64,000 nucleotides of DNA from Chlorokybus atmophyticus. Taxonomy: Eukaryota; Streptophyta; Chlorokybophyceae; Chlorokybales; Chlorokybaceae. The stretch covers positions 1,042,366 through 1,106,365 of the forward strand of contig RHPI01002402.1 in NCBI GenBank assembly GCA_009103225.1, read 5' to 3'. Under the pieces are notes generated by a model, which did no database searches, had not been told where the DNA came from, and saw nothing but the letters and a program-made list of their open reading frames with translations. Of the stretch, positions 1-13,250 are shown piece by piece (the stretch's first letter is position 1; every line of letters begins with the position of its first letter). The position numbers and the translations under genes are program-made.

Positions 1-2023
1 CTCCCTTGCTGATGTTGGAGTGGGGGGGGGGAGCNCCACCGACCTTGCTGTGGTGCAGCGCATTAAGGACATTGAGCCTAGCTTGAAACGTCAGCTGATT
101 GTATCCACCTTCCTCATGACCCCCGTCATCTTCTTGATCTCGCACTACGCGCTGCCTGCTGAGTTCACCATGAAGATTACTGGTGCTGCCGACAAAGTTG
201 TCAAGAACTGGCACGTGTTCTGGTGTGTGACATCAGGCCTTTGGGCGGGACTTCTCATCGGTTACGTCACGGAGTACTTCACTTCCAATGCATACACTCC
301 AGTGCAGGATGTTGCGGATTCATGCCGCACAGGAGCCGCAACCAACATCATTTGTGAGTGCCTGTTGCCTGTTGCATTGGATAATCAAGGGGTCTTGCTT
401 AGTGGTGCAGCTGGTCGTCAAGTCTGTATTGAGTATGGCCAGTCACTAACGCGTGGTGGTTATGAACTAATCAGTCAAGACTACTGCTGACTGCCTGCAT
501 GGTTTGCACGCAGTTGGCCTTGCGCTTGGCTACAAGTCGGTGATTATTCCAGTATTCGCCATCGCAGCGGCTATTTTCACCAGCTTCAGCTTTGCTGGCA
601 TGTATGGCATTGCATGCGCCGCTTTGGGCATGTTGTCTACACTGGCTACTGGACTGGCTATCGATGCGTATGGCCCGATCAGTGACAACGCTGGTGGCAT
701 TGCTGAGATGGCTGGCATGGGTGAGGCAGTCCGTGACCGTACGGATGCCCTTGATGCTGCTGGTAACACAACTGCAGCCATTGGCAAGGTACGCAAGCTC
801 TTTTCACCTATTGGCCACAATTGAAGATGCGCTGTCTTGTAATCTGGTTACTGTTGTCGATGGGGAAGGGGGTTCACCAAAGAATGTTTTCTTTGCTTGC
901 TTTACAGTCGCATGGTCAGGTCAGGTCGTCGCATCAAGCTGGTGCAGTTTTCTCAGTCGAGTATATTGTCATGTCTTGGCGTATTGGTAGTTGCTGGCTA
1001 AGCAGTCACTCCCCACCTTGCCCTGCACAGACAACGCAAAGATATGCAGAATCGTCACATGGGTGTGCACACTTATGCAGAACTTCGACTGTGACGGTTT
1101 TGCTGCTGTCGATCAGGCAGGGTGCAATGTGGTCTGAGTTTGTTTGCGCTTCCATGCAGGGCTTTGCCATTGGCTCAGCTGCTTTGGTGTCCCTTGCGCT
1201 GTTTGGTGCCTATGTCACACGCGCTGGCATCAGCACTGTTGATCTGCTCAAGCCCTTGGAGTTCTGCGGCTTGTTGGTCGGAGCTATGCTACCGTATTGG
1301 TTCTCGGCAATGACAATGAAGAGTGTCGGCAAGGCTGCCTTGGCCATGGTTGAGGAGGTCCGTCGCCAGTTCGCTGAGATCCCCGGCCTTATGGAGGGCA
1401 CTGCCCGCCCTGACTACAAGCGATGCGTGAAGATCTCCACCGATGCCTCAATCAAGGAAATGATTCCTCCAGGCGCTCTGGTCATGCTGACACCGGTGGT
1501 TGTTGGCATCCTGTTCGGGCCTGACGCCCTTGCTGGTGTCCTTGCTGGTGCCTTGGTGTCGGGAGTGCAGGTACATGTGCTGTCATTCAGGTTTTAACAG
1601 GTCTATCAAAAGGATCCTTGTTTGCTGCAACTAACCTTGATACGTCTCCCCAGATGGCCATTTCGTCCTCCAACACTGGTGGTGCCTGGGATAATGCCAA
1701 GAAGTACATTGAAGTGAGTACATATGTCTTTGCAACAGTGATGCAGTTTGGGCTAACGGCGTTTTGTGTTTGGCCTTTGCAACAAAATAAGCTGACATAA
1801 TCTCAAAAATCTCCAGGCTGGAGCGTCTGAGGCGGCGAGGGCACTGGGTGGCAAGGGATCCGATGCCCACAAAGCTGCTGTCACTGGTGACACTGTTGGC
1901 GACCCCTTGAAGGACACCTCAGGGCCAGCTTTGAACATTTTGATCAAGCTGATGGCTGTGGAGTCCCTGGTCTTCGCTCCTTTCTTCAAGACGCATGGCG
2001 GCATCATCTTTAAGCTTTTCTAG
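1..2023 (+). CDS. Vacuolar-type H+-translocating inorganic pyrophosphatase (type I, K+-dependent form), 5' end outside window
   Basis: Membrane proton pump that hydrolyses pyrophosphate to acidify the vacuole. Exons: <1-353, 514-788, 1160-1570, 1654-1713, 1817-2023 (TAG stop); every junction is GT-AG and keeps frame. The first exon holds [20 protein letters not shown] and the second [15 protein letters not shown], the conserved substrate-site loops of the family. GNTTAAIGK, with Ala where K+-independent type II enzymes have Lys, indicates the K+-stimulated type I form. The third exon has [15 protein letters not shown] and [21 protein letters not shown]; the protein ends in the usual [10 protein letters not shown] region followed by GGIIFKLF. 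Several transmembrane helices are evident. The N-terminal half lies upstream of the window. An ambiguous base at 35 sits in a poly-G run, so the first 40 bases may contain an error. Identification is very secure. Confidence 0.96.
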
Positions 2024-4083
2024 GTGTCAGCCACAAATGCCGCGGTCCCGTAATATGAGCACATTCTTTTGTAGAGGCTTGCACCTGTGAGCTCGACTAG
2101 CTCGTTAAAAACAGGCTGTAGTTTTGAACTATCTGCAGACCTGTTTGATATCATCTGCATTTAGGCCTTCCCGTAGTTCGCATAGTTTCGCAACATAGTA
2201 TCAAGTCCCTGAGCTTGTCTTACACCAAGGTGCATACATCCTTAATTGCACATGCTTTCAGGTACTTTAGAACAGTGGTACTCTTCTGTAAACAGGCTGC
2301 GCATCAAGCGCAGCGGTTGTTCTGTGTTCCATGTGTTGCCAAAACTTCGTACCTCACTTCTCGTTTGTCTGCCTCAGTGTTCTATATGCCAAACATCATG
2401 CGCTTGTTGCTTGCGAATCGTAGATGATGATGTTCCTATACATGCAAGATGCATCACATGCTTGGCCTGCTACTGTGCCTTTCCGTTGCTGCTCAGCTAG
2501 GACAGCCCATGCGGGCAGGTGATGGACTTGGAATGCATGCATGACTAATGGCGTGAAGTAGCGGCAGTGATAGCATTTAACTAATGAATTGCTCCATTTG
2601 TGCGTCTCGCACTATGCCACACATACAACGACTTACGCCCTATGCAAGCACACATGGCAGTCCACTGCAGTCCCACATGCACAACCATTCACCCACCCAG
2701 AGCTGCATTCACTCATCAAAAACTACTGGCATCAAGGAAATGCAAGCAACATGTGCAACATTCACTAGAGGGCTTACCCAGGGCAGAAATTGCTAGTAGG
2801 GCAGAAATTGCCAGTACAGCAACATCGTCATCCCTAGGGGCCTAATGCAACTTGCTAAGTGCAATTGAGATGACAATGGCATCGATGACACACAGCCATC
2901 GTAAGCGGGTGGCTGTGCCTGCAAGCAGTATAAGTGCCTGACCCGGTGGTTGGACATGTGAAACCAGGGTGTCTATGAGCATAGCGGTTGCATGAGCACA
3001 ACTATTATGACTGCTGCATAGATAACATGCGACACAATGCAATGACAAGGCACTACAATGACTGCTGACTGCAAACTGCATGGGTGCAATAGCACCTTCA
3101 ATTATTGTACACTTTCGTCTTCTTCAATAACGCATGCACAACAATGAACAACCACAACCACTACCCCCTTTGATTGATTACAAACTTTAGGGATACACAA
3201 AGCGTGCAATGCTATAAGTGCCTGGCTGTAGGTCAGAATGGTTAGGGTTTGGCAAGGTGATTTCGTACTGACAACATTGCTTAGCACCATATTTGCTTAC
3301 AAGCATGAAGCATGCTTCACAGCGTCCCAGCAATGCTACGCTCTAAGCAATTGCGTGCATAGAAAAAGATTAGTGCAATGCATTGTGGTTCCTTGCTGCA
3401 GCACGAAATGATGCGTCATTCGCAAATCTTTCTGCTGTCAAGGAGCTTGAACCCCTTATCTTTGTGACTTACTTACGCAACGCTGAAAAAGTCAAATCAA
3501 TTCTACCCACAAAAGCACGTGCAGCGGATCGACCGAGTAGCAGCACAGCTACTACCGAGCAGATCAGCTGGAACTTTCAACAGCATAACTGATGCATACA
3601 TGGTAAAAGTAGAGTAGGTGGTAGAGTGTTGGAGGCGCGCAATCGCATGATGTAGCCCGGTGGTTTTGTATAGTGAGTGAGGTAAGTGTGATGCATGCTG
3701 TGTGACATCATGATGTGATGGGTTGAATATGCATGCGCATACACAGTCCGCATTGTTTGTACATGCACGGAGCGCCGAGCCATGACATCTGCAACAGCGT
3801 ATGAGCACAGTATGTTGACAAAAATCAGAAAATCTGCAGTGCAGCTAGCGCCGAGCCTACTACTTACTTTCTAGAAGCCGCTGACGGCACTAACTAGCAT
3901 GTACAACAAGTTGCACCAATTGGTGCAGCAACACCATAGAAGGGTGCTCCAGTGGCTACGCATACGTAAACCTAAAACGACGTATAGACAGAATATAACT
4001 ACAGTAGTATTCACAGAAAGCGAGCTGGATGGATGGGATTCTCTAGACGTATGATGCTGCGTATATGTGGAAGCAACGCTGCA
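2024..4083. other. Gene-free interval between H+-PPase and ATG1 3' ends
   Basis: The two flanking genes converge on this stretch, so it should hold both 3' UTRs. A TGTAA pentamer, the usual chlorophyte polyadenylation signal, lies at 2287-2291 downstream of the H+-PPase stop; whether it is used is inference. Only short, unconvincing open frames on both strands; no repeat or RNA gene recognised. Confidence 0.5.
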
Positions 4084-7000
4084 TCAAGAAATCGTGTTTT
4101 GCGGAGCAGCAGCAGCCGCATTCAGCCTTTGCAGAGCCGCCGTACATGCCACATGCCGTGCGCGCACGGTGGAAGCATATTTGCGAAGTCGCTGTCTGTC
4201 CGCAGCCGTCAGCTTCAAGGGATTGGATGCGGATGTCAGTGCGGGCGCTTCAACCAAACAGAAGTAAAACAAAGCCTCGGACTGTGCATACTGAGCAGCA
4301 GCCTCTGCATAGTTCTCAATGACCTCCTCCACCTGCCGTAACATGGACAAATTGATCGTCAATATTGATCTGCAAACGGCATTCGCCAAAGGCCTGCCTG
4401 CGGTGCCAGATGCCTTGAAAGCAGAATATCGAGGCAATGAGGTGACAAATTCAATTGGCATGCAAACACTTAAGTACTGCTTACTGCTCCAATGCGCCCA
4501 TAGCGCAAGGCTGCCTGATAGACTAGCTCGACAGCATCTGGCGTCCTCCACTGGCGCTCCACTGTTTGCACACGAAAATCATGTTAGAACACGTGCATGC
4601 TTCTTGAGGTATAGTTCGCTGTCAGAGGCTGCCATGGGCAAGCAGTTCTTGGTGTGATGTTGTAAGGCATGGGACCCTTACCAGTGCCAAGGGAATTCAC
4701 AAGACCATCTGTCTGCTGGACAGCCAGCATGAAGTCCTTCTCTACAGCAGCGCTACCGGCAGCTGCATCATGAACAGTCGAGATTAAATCTCGGGGATCC
4801 CTCCAGGCTTGTGCAACCATCAATGATGTGTGGAGGACCTCCAGGCGCAGCACGTGCAGCGCGAGGGCTGCCAGTTTCTGCCCAGCTTCCAACTGCCAAA
4901 ACAATCTGGTTAGCGCCCGGCCTTGGTACGTCACAACAGGCGGCACGCGCAGGTCCACACCTTGTGATCTGCTAGCTCTAGAATCAGCTTGGCACAGCGC
5001 TGAAGAGAGGTCAGGCGTACAGATGGCACATCAGACGGTTGTTGGGGCTCATCCATGTCTTTGCGCTGTGCTGCCTGGTGCATGTACGACGGCTGCAGAA
5101 CAAGCCACATGTTTGGTCGTACCTGACAGCAACCACGACCCAACCCTTAGTTACAACATAAATGCTTGGCACACCTGTGGCATGCTATGTGGCCTTGGAC
5201 GATGTGGGGAGGTGCTGTGGTGCACCAGAGGAGATGTGGGTGTTGCGCTGCGACGAGCGGCAGAGGTGCCCTGAGGAGACATTGTCCTTGGGGGTGGCGT
5301 GGGTGTCCTCACTGGGGCGCTCCGAGAGTGCGAAAGAGGTGAAGCTGGTCGACTGTCGCTGAAGCCAGGCTTAGGTACAACCACGTACTCACGCTCGATG
5401 CACTCAAACGAGTCCAACTCTGGGAGCACAGCCATCTCGTAAGCCGTAATTCAAACCAATGACACACAGCCAGAAAGCAACTCACCGCCACGCGCAGAGC
5501 CTGAGCGCCAGCCGCCAGCGCTGTCCACGGCTGTTGTGACTGATGTTGTCTTAGCCTCCGACAGGTCTCTGGCGGAAGGCACCTTCACTGGTGGTCGAAC
5601 ACTGACTTGCGGGCTGCATACAGCATGACTTCAGCTAGTTGTAAGGGATGGTGGCAAGTCAATCGCAAGTGACCAGCAATGCATGCACTAAGCCAGCCCC
5701 CTCAAAAGCAGACTGGTGAATGAGTAGTCCAGTGACAGCAAACGCAGCAAGGCCTTGTTCGTTGGACAGCTGACACAGGAACCTGCAAGCCATGCTGGTT
5801 ACGACATTACCTGCTGGGCAAATTTTGTGCCCTGGTGTGTGGCTGCGCCTTTGGATCGTTGCTGCTTTTTATCGGAGGCACTGAAGGGAATGGCGGCTCA
5901 TCATCCATTGCGAAGGGCATTACAGGTGACCCATCGTCCCCAGAAACTGCTCTGCCACCATCAACATCTCCTTCATTATGGGCGGGCTCAGCTGTGCCAA
6001 GCCGACTGTCTCGCGGCAGTATCACAGTCGAGTCTGTCATCAGAGTTGGCCTGTAGAACAACAGATGTTGAAGCTTACGAGACTTCCACAACAGCTGCTG
6101 CAAAGCTTGCTGCTCTTGAGACTTACTTCATTCCCAAGAAGGGGTGCCTAAAGAACTCCTCAAAAGACAGACGTTCCACTGCATACATCCCGGGCACAAG
6201 GTCAGCACAGTATCGAATTAACTTGCTGACGGCACACTTGTGCATCAATACAAGAAGACTGCTAGGCAGGTCAACCAAATGTACCTGGATTGCGTCGCAG
6301 CAGCAGCCGGCACATGCTGATGCACGCCTCTGAAAGCCCATGTGAGACCGCTTGCGGAATATGGGGCTCATTCCTCTCAATGTTGCGAAGTAGCTGCAAC
6401 CAACACAGCGTGAAGTAGAGCACTCAGCGAATTTGGTCGCCCACGTGTATGCCTGTGTTCCGCTAAGTAAAGAGCGCAGCCTACCTGTACATGATTGGCG
6501 CCACTGAAAGGTGGGCGACCCGTGACCAGTTCAAACAATATGACACCTACACTCCACAAGTCCGCCTGCCAGCCGGACCAGGTTTCAATAAGACATGCAG
6601 CACAAGGATGGTGCTGGAACTGGATAGCGAATGCCCGCACCTTGGCATCATATTTCTGAAACTGCAATATCTCAGGGGCCATGTACAACGGTGAGCCACA
6701 CAGAGTCTCTGCCAGTCCTTGCGGCTGCAAAGACCTGACAAGCACCAGTTGAGTCATCAGCTCTGTAAGAACAACAGCAGGGGGTGCTACTGAAGTGGCA
6801 TGCCATCATCAAAACGGACCTTGCAAAACCAAAATCCGCAATTTTTAATGTGGCACTATGGCTGTTTTCCGATAGCAATAGATTCTGCAAGTCACATAGG
6901 GTTGTCAGCCAGGTAGAAGGAGCTGCCACAATGGCCAAACTCTGCATGACGCAGGCTAGGTTGTGCCCACACAATGCACGTACAACAGCGTGATCTCTGC

Positions 7001-8280
7001 AATTACCTGGGGTTTTAGATCGCGATGAATCAGGTGGTTGGCACGTAGTACCTCGAGCCCTTTGGCTATGTAGCAACATGCATTGGTCAGCGATGCCACT
7101 GTTTGACAGACAAGGTCAAGGCAAGTTTGTCACGAAGATCACCTAGTTGCTGCAGAAAGTGCCGCGCAGTTGACTCTGGTACTTGCTTATTGCGCTGGAT
7201 GAACTTGGACATGTCCCCACCAGCACAGTACTCAAGGATCAGAAAGATTCGTCCCGGACCCTGCACATTGGGTTGAAGTGGAGGTCAAGCATACGAAAAC
7301 ACAATATTGGTAGCAATGCAATTCTTCAGCATTGATAGATGTAGATGGAAGCAAGCTATGGACTTCGTGACGTTGATCGAAGGTCGTCATGGCACATGCA
7401 CACCACTGAAGGAATGCAACTGTGATTGGTCAAGTGCTGGATACAGCAAACAAACAACAAGCAACAGTACGAGCCTGGAGTCCGACTGAAGGAAACAGTA
7501 CAACCGTAGCCAGCAAGTATTGGACAATAGAGACACAACTGTACTCCAGAAGACCATGCATCCTTTGAGCAGAGATGGGCAGCGTATTATACGTGCCCAT
7601 CCACTCTTACAACGAGTTCATGATGAGACCAACAGTCAAGGACATAATCTAGTGCGCAATGAACGAATGTGAACTAGCGAACATAGCTGTCCAGCTGTAG
7701 CTACATTGACTGCAACCTGCTACTAGCGGAGCGAGAAAGCTACTTCAATTTTCCCCTACTGCGAGCACACCCTCCCATGCTGTTCAACAATGTTGGCTGG
7801 TGGGATGTTCCACTGCACCGACTTAAAACCACTCTGTGTGGCTCTGTCTCGCTGTAATGTGCCTATGACGACATAACACTCTGCACCGGCAGCAAGGCAG
7901 GCACCAACCTTGTAGATGTCCAGCAGGCGGATGATGTTGGGGTGCTGAGTGCGGCGGAGGATATCTATTTCGCTTTCTAGACTCTGCTGCAGTTTTCGGT
8001 TCAGCTTTTCCAGCTGCATCTCTTTGACGGCAACCACTTGGCCTGAGACCCTGTGCCTTCCTCGCCATACAGTGGCAAAGGAGCCGGCGCCAATCTGCCC
8101 CTCGACGATCCAATCGCCTACCACGCGCTGCGCCGTTGGCATCGCCCCCGCCGGCGACGGCGACGACAGCAGCGCCGCCGCTGCTGCAGGCACCGCTCCC
8201 GCTGCTGCCATTATCGCTGGTGCCGTGGTGGTGGTGGTGGTGGTGGTGGTAGGCCCCAATCCAGCCACGGCCACGGCCAT
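4084..8280 (-). CDS. ATG1: Serine/threonine protein kinase ATG1 (autophagy initiation, plant/ULK type)
   Basis: Kinase that starts autophagosome formation. Fifteen exons on the minus strand: 8280-7909, 7260-7143, 7065-7007, 6884-6820, 6734-6641, 6565-6485, 6393-6285, 6178-6127, 6050-5811, 5613-5486, 5419-5175, 5122-4961, 4892-4682, 4561-4485, 4332-4084. They join in frame to 753 residues. The kinase domain has a glycine loop ([12 protein letters not shown]), VAVKEM with the ATP-binding Lys, [10 protein letters not shown] hinge, HRDLKPQN catalytic loop, ADFGFAR and [11 protein letters not shown], so the kinase looks active. A Ser/Pro-rich linker follows, then [15 protein letters not shown] and a helical C-terminal region ([19 protein letters not shown]) as in plant ATG1, where it binds ATG13. 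The start ATG at 8280 precedes an Ala/Thr-rich leader coded by a GGT/ACC microsatellite, so leader length may vary between strains. A TGA codon at 4086-4084 ends the frame. Confidence 0.94.
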
Positions 8281-9821
8281 CCACCGTCCTCACCTGCCTG
8301 TGATGGCCTCCTCTTCACGCCCCATGCACTCGCACAACCCGGCCAGGGGCCCCAGCCCAACAACCCGGGGCACAGCCCGGTTTGGCGGGCCAAGCCCGCC
8401 CCAGGCCGCTGCCACGTCCTCGACCAGTTGCTCCTGCTCCAAGGCCGCACACCCACTACCACACCCACTACCACGCTTTGAGCCCTTCTACCCAACGCCA
8501 AAACCCCGGCAACGCATGCAAGCAGTCAATTCAAGCAAGCCACACACTTGTGCAGCTACACCTCTGCCCCCGGTGCTGCCCCCGCCGCCGCAGCTTTCCC
8601 GCCCGCGCCTCCTGCAATGGGCAATTCAGCAGCCTACAGCTAGCATGGAAGGCATATGCAGCAGCGGGCAGTCTGGCGTGGCAGTGACCGACCGCTGCTT
8701 CCAGCGCGGGTGTGCACACAGCTCTGTGCGCTGCGCCGGCTTGTGCGCGCACGGGAGTTTCTCCTCAGCCAATGACAACCGATCACGTGTATGGCCCCTC
8801 AATCGCAGTGAGGCTCAATCGCAGTGAGGCCCACACATCCAGTGACAAGCATGAGCACTGCGTTTTCAATCTCTCAATGAGTTACAAACTTACTGGTACA
8901 TTGAAGGGCAGGTGCTGTATTCTTTCTAATGTTTACAAGTGCTTTTAAAATATATAGGTTGCGTGTTGGTGAATGAGTTGCATTTCATTTTTATTATTTA
9001 TGTATTTGATCATTGACATGCGAATGTGCTTGTTATCATCGCGCAACAAATGAAACAAATGTGCAGTCGCATGGCTACCCCGCCCCCCCCCCCCACCCCT
9101 CCACCTCTACCTCCCCTCCCTGGCATTTAACTTTACCATAAATATTTTTTGCAGCTCATTTGCATGGTGTACAATTGATCAACTCGTTGTTTCTTCACTG
9201 TCAATAGGTGCATATTTGAAATCCTCAGATTAGTCATTGTTAACATGCTAATATGAGCAACAACGGAAAAATAATTCAAAAGGTAATAGCATATTGCAAT
9301 CGAAGAAATCGCATGAATGAAACTTCCATGATGGTATCAAAATACATTTCCATAATAAGTATAAGGTGTCCACCCAATTTAGCTGCTCTGCGTGTTTGCC
9401 CTAAGTTTCACATTATATTCGACATCATCCTTGGTATTCAATTACCATCTCGACATCAAAGTCAAGTTCAATGGTTGGTCACAATTGTTAATATTGCCAA
9501 GGTGAAACACATTGTCACACGTGTCCAATCATGAGCTTCACAGATGTGATGTTAATCGTGAAACAAAAGTATGCAACAACGCTACACCAACTGGGTGTAG
9601 CTTGAAGTCAACAAGCTCCTTTACTTCCTGTCTTGACATTTGTAAGCCAACATCGGTTGCAACCGGCAATGGTGCCATATGCAAGTTGTATAGGATGTGG
9701 CCGTCGGACGAGTTATCAAGCACAGAGCAACAAAACAAGGAGTGGTAGGCATATTGTCGAGCTAACACAATGCACAACCTTTTTCACGCTTTTGCAAAGA
9801 TGTGCAACACTATGCCACTAC
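8281..9821. other. Region upstream of ATG1; GC-rich then AT-rich, with poly-C tract
   Basis: Bases 8281-8830 are GC- and CCG/CCA-rich and probably hold the ATG1 promoter and 5' UTR. From about 8940 the composition switches abruptly to AT-rich, with a C-only run near 9079-9092, and stays so to about 9540. The switch suggests inserted DNA, but no coding signature was recognised. 9540-9821 probably includes the 3' UTR of the AlgH gene. Confidence 0.4.
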
Positions 9822-12534
9822 TCAGTCTTGGGCACTCTGATCTGGTATGTCCGCAAACGCAGCATATTCACCACCCATAGCACGCAAGATGCGTTGCCAT
9901 GCATTTGGTTGCCCAATGATAGATTCTGTGGTTGAAGGCCATGGGAAGAGCAACTGAGGCGGCACTCTTGCCATAAGCCACACGCCCGCACTGCGAAGCA
10001 CAATGCCGGTCGTGTCATTGTCAGTTGAGGGCAACAGAGGTGCACGCATGTGCAGGCTACATGCAACAAGCCTTGCTTACCGCAGCTCTTGTTCCAGTTG
10101 CTGCGGAAGCCATTTGCACTCGCCAGCAAAAAAGTGCTGTGGCAAATGGGCATTAAGCAACCCGCATAACGGTTTGTCATGCCACAGGCTTGTAGTACAG
10201 GTATGCATCATGTGCAATCATACTACTGCCATAATCAGCATCTAGACACTGAAGAGGGGGGGAGGNNNNNNNNNNNNNNNNNNNNNNNNNNNNNNNNNNN
10301 NNNNNNNNNNNNNNNNNNNNNNNNNNNNNNNNNNNNNNNNNNNNNNNNNNNNNNNNNNNNNNNNNNNNNNNNNNNNNNNNNNNNNNNNNNNNNNNNNNNN
10401 NNNNNNNNNNNNNNNNNNNNNNNNNNNNNNNNNNNNNNNNNNNNNNNNNNNNNNNNNNNNNNNNNNNNNNNNNNNNNNNNNNNNNNNNNNNNNNNNNNNN
10501 NNNNNNNNNNNNNNNNNNNNNNNNNNNNNNGGGGGTCATATAAATCTACCACAATGTGAAGTGGGCATCTGGACACACTTACTAGATCATTTGGCTTCAA
10601 CTTCCCTTTATCCAACAAAGGCAGCGCTCTTTTGAGGTGGCCACCCATGAACACATCCGGGCCCGATGCGCACGCAGACTTGTCCACAGCTCGCGTGTAC
10701 AGCGGCTGGGTACTCGCCGTCAACACCTCCAGGCCACCAAGGTCTTGCGCCGCGTGCAGCATCTGCAGCAAGCGTGCAGTTAGAGCACTACCGCTATTTG
10801 CCAGACAATTTCTTTCAACGCCACAGCATGGTATCGTTACCGAGCGCAATACAATATGCAAACGGGTTTGAGCTTACCTGCAGAGTGGGAATTGGACCGC
10901 CTCGCAAAAGTATGTTGCTGGCAAAAGGCCTCAGGGACCTGTTGGGGACAAAGCCATCAGCGGAACAACCGCGCCGAGAACAGCGGAACAACCACGTATT
11001 GCATGGCACTGAAAACGGACCTTTCTTCTTGTGTGAGCTGGTCTGGACTTCCCCAACCAGAACCAGAAGTGCTGGCTTGGGCGCTGCTTGTGCTCGTAGG
11101 TCCACTGCAACAAGCCAGTAACTTCGAGATGTGAGTGTGCTTGATGGTGAATTAAATGCAGCCCAAAACAGACATGAGGAGTGCCCTCAAACGCACCGCT
11201 CACTCCAAACTGCCGACACATCATCGTCATCTTCATCGTCATCCTCATCCTCGTCCTCATCATTGGACAAGGCTTCTCTGTGACTTTCTTCTCCCGCGGT
11301 GGCCTTGGCGGCATACACGTTGATGATGCTCTGGAGCTGGGCTTGTGAAGGCTGGTTGATAATTAGCCCAACTGCGCCACCCATGAAATCGTACTCACAC
11401 TACCAAGCAACATCATGAGTCACTTCGCGTACATGCACAGACTCAGGCACATAACAACGGACGCGAAGAAGAGGTTGACCATACCAACAAGACTACACAG
11501 CGCTTGAAAGAGCCGCCATGCAAGGGGTGCGCGAGCAACACCAACCCAGCAATAGGTGCGGCTGCAGGTTGGATGTCCTGCCATGGCTGGACACGTTGCA
11601 ATTAGTGCCAGGCTTAAGGTTCGAACTGAGCGGCCGTCCTAGAGAGATCTACTTATGCACGAGTTGCACACGTTTACAGAAGACACGTACGTCGTACTTG
11701 GTGCTTGTGATTGGAGGGTCAGGAGGCTGGTAGGAACTCTTTAAGCCCAAAGCAGCAGCTGCAGAGAGATGCCCTCGCATGTGACGCAAAGCCTTCAAGC
11801 CCAGCTGAAGAGCAAACTGGCTATGTGCTGCCTGCCAAGACATCCCAAAAGTCGAACACTAGTGGTGAGCATGCAGCACTTATCTACGCACGAGTATCGC
11901 CACCGTCAGTTTAGTGGTGCTGACCTTCATAGTGTCAACCGTAGTAAACGTCCTCATCTTTGAATACAAAGCCAGCACATGATCCTGCATGGTGCACAAC
12001 AGCGATTACTTGACTGGCTGGGTTTGGTCTACCTGGAGGACGAGCGGCCAAGCCATAACCGAGGATTGGTCATTGAATGGACAGTCTCTTGTGACAAGCT
12101 GCCCACGCAAGAGTAACAAGCACAGTATCAGCATGCAGGAAGCACTGAGTGACCACCTCTTGGTTTGCTTGCTCGTGAAGCTTCTCGCGCACGAGTTCTG
12201 AGAATGACCTTGGGGTGGGCAGAGTCGGCACGTAATGAAGCGCGCAAGGAGTGAACTCTTTCAAGGCCAGGACTAGAAATAGCACCATGTCCGCGTTGTC
12301 TAACGCGCGTTCCCGCTCGCTGTGCGTCTTGTCCTGCACCACAATGCCTGCCGCCTGCAGCTCCTCCATTAACTGGTGCGGCCTCAGAAACGCCTGTGGG
12401 TACAGACACACAAGTAGCGCATACGTAGTTAATGTCCAAATTAAACACAAGATTAGTCAGTACATTGTCCAAGGATAACACTGACTACATTGAGACTAAC
12501 CTTGTACGCAGGCTGGGCATCATACATGCGCGCT
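9822..12534 (-). CDS. AlgH/UPF0301 (DUF179) domain protein with N-terminal extension; 5' end unresolved
   Basis: Exons recovered on the minus strand: 12534-12501, 12393-12157, 11984-11925, 11831-11687, 11561-11485, 11399-11204, 11104-10878, 10762-10583, 10136-10081, 9990-9822 (TGA). Phases agree at all these joins. The AlgH fold is shown by GLVLLAHPLHGGSFKRCVVL, MGGAVGLIINQPSQAQL, FASNILLRGGPIPTLQ, FMGGHLKRALPLLDKGKLKP and FFAGECKWLPQQLEQELRAG in the expected order. An acidic Asp/Glu run is inserted after the second motif (exon 11399-11204). The molecular role of the family is unsettled; plant members are mostly plastid proteins. About 170 residues precede the AlgH domain and were not recognised. 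The intron 10582-10137 contains the sequence gap, so no coding loss is required. Further 5' exons between 12534 and 12850 are likely but could not be fixed. Confidence 0.85.
10266..10530. other. Assembly gap (run of N)
   Basis: 265 N bases, bounded by G runs on both sides, inside an intron of the AlgH-domain gene. The exons on either side join in phase 0 with no missing conserved motif. The true gap length is unknown. Confidence 0.99.
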
Positions 12535-13250
12535 CTGCACGGAGATTGCGATCAGTAACCAAATTTAAGCCTAGGAAACGACAATACCCATGGCGCATGT
12601 GCACAATGGGCACCGTAGTGGGACGGTTGTAACTGCAATGATGTAGGTGAACTCAAAAAGTGATACACATGCACAACCAAACACACCTGCTATGAACGTA
12701 GGCAAGTCTTTTACGGCAAGCACCTTTGTTTCTTTTGTTGTTGGCAACATGTGCAGCATGTATTCCCCATCTAACATGCAGAATGCACCATCTAACATGC
12801 AGAATGCAGCCTGCATGCATGTGGACATGCGTGCTGGTCAGGATGTAAACCATACGTGCGCAGGATGCTGCGGCATGTCAGCCGAGCAAGCGCCTTGCTG
12901 GCTGTTGGTGAGGACATGTGGGCGCAGTAGCCAGCCCAGAGCAGCACAACAGAAGCAGCAGTGATTGTCTAATTGCTCTGTGGAGGCCGCAACCCTCTCA
13001 ACAGCAACCTCCTACAAGGCAGTGCCGGCGCTCATCGACAATGAAGTTCCAAGCAAAAGCTACACAGATTACTAGCTTCGCTACGCTGTGTAAGTTTCGC
13101 CTTGAAGGCCAGGCTGAGCTTGTGCTGCGAGCTGCTTTGCCTGCTCAATCTGCTTAGCATGCTAGCAGAACAGCTGTACGCAAGCTCTCCGTGCTTGATG
13201 GCCGCTCTAACAACGCCCAAGCCCGCAGCCGTGCCAGCTGGCTACTCTCC
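12535..13250. other. Interval between AlgH gene and a plus-strand gene
   Basis: Probably holds the missing 5' exon(s) of the minus-strand AlgH gene and the promoter of the plus-strand gene at 13251. A direct repeat (ATCTAACATGCAGAATGCA-like, twice) is visible at about 12769-12808. No complete coding unit could be assigned. Confidence 0.4.

Noticed and set aside
4319-4657. Plus-strand ORFs at 4.0-5.3 kb
   Set aside because: Antisense to the last four ATG1 exons, which have in-frame joins and a family match.
7949-8827. Long plus-strand open frame opposite ATG1 exon 1 (292 codons)
   Set aside because: It is the shadow of the GC-rich ATG1 leader and promoter on the other strand; composition is Pro/Ser/Thr low-complexity and no splice or family support exists.
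10177-10861. Long frames on both strands across 10.2-10.8 kb
   Set aside because: They run through the N gap, so the open length is an artefact.
13191-13250. Earlier start for the small one-TM protein at 13191
   Set aside because: The codon there is GTG; the first ATG in that frame is 13251.
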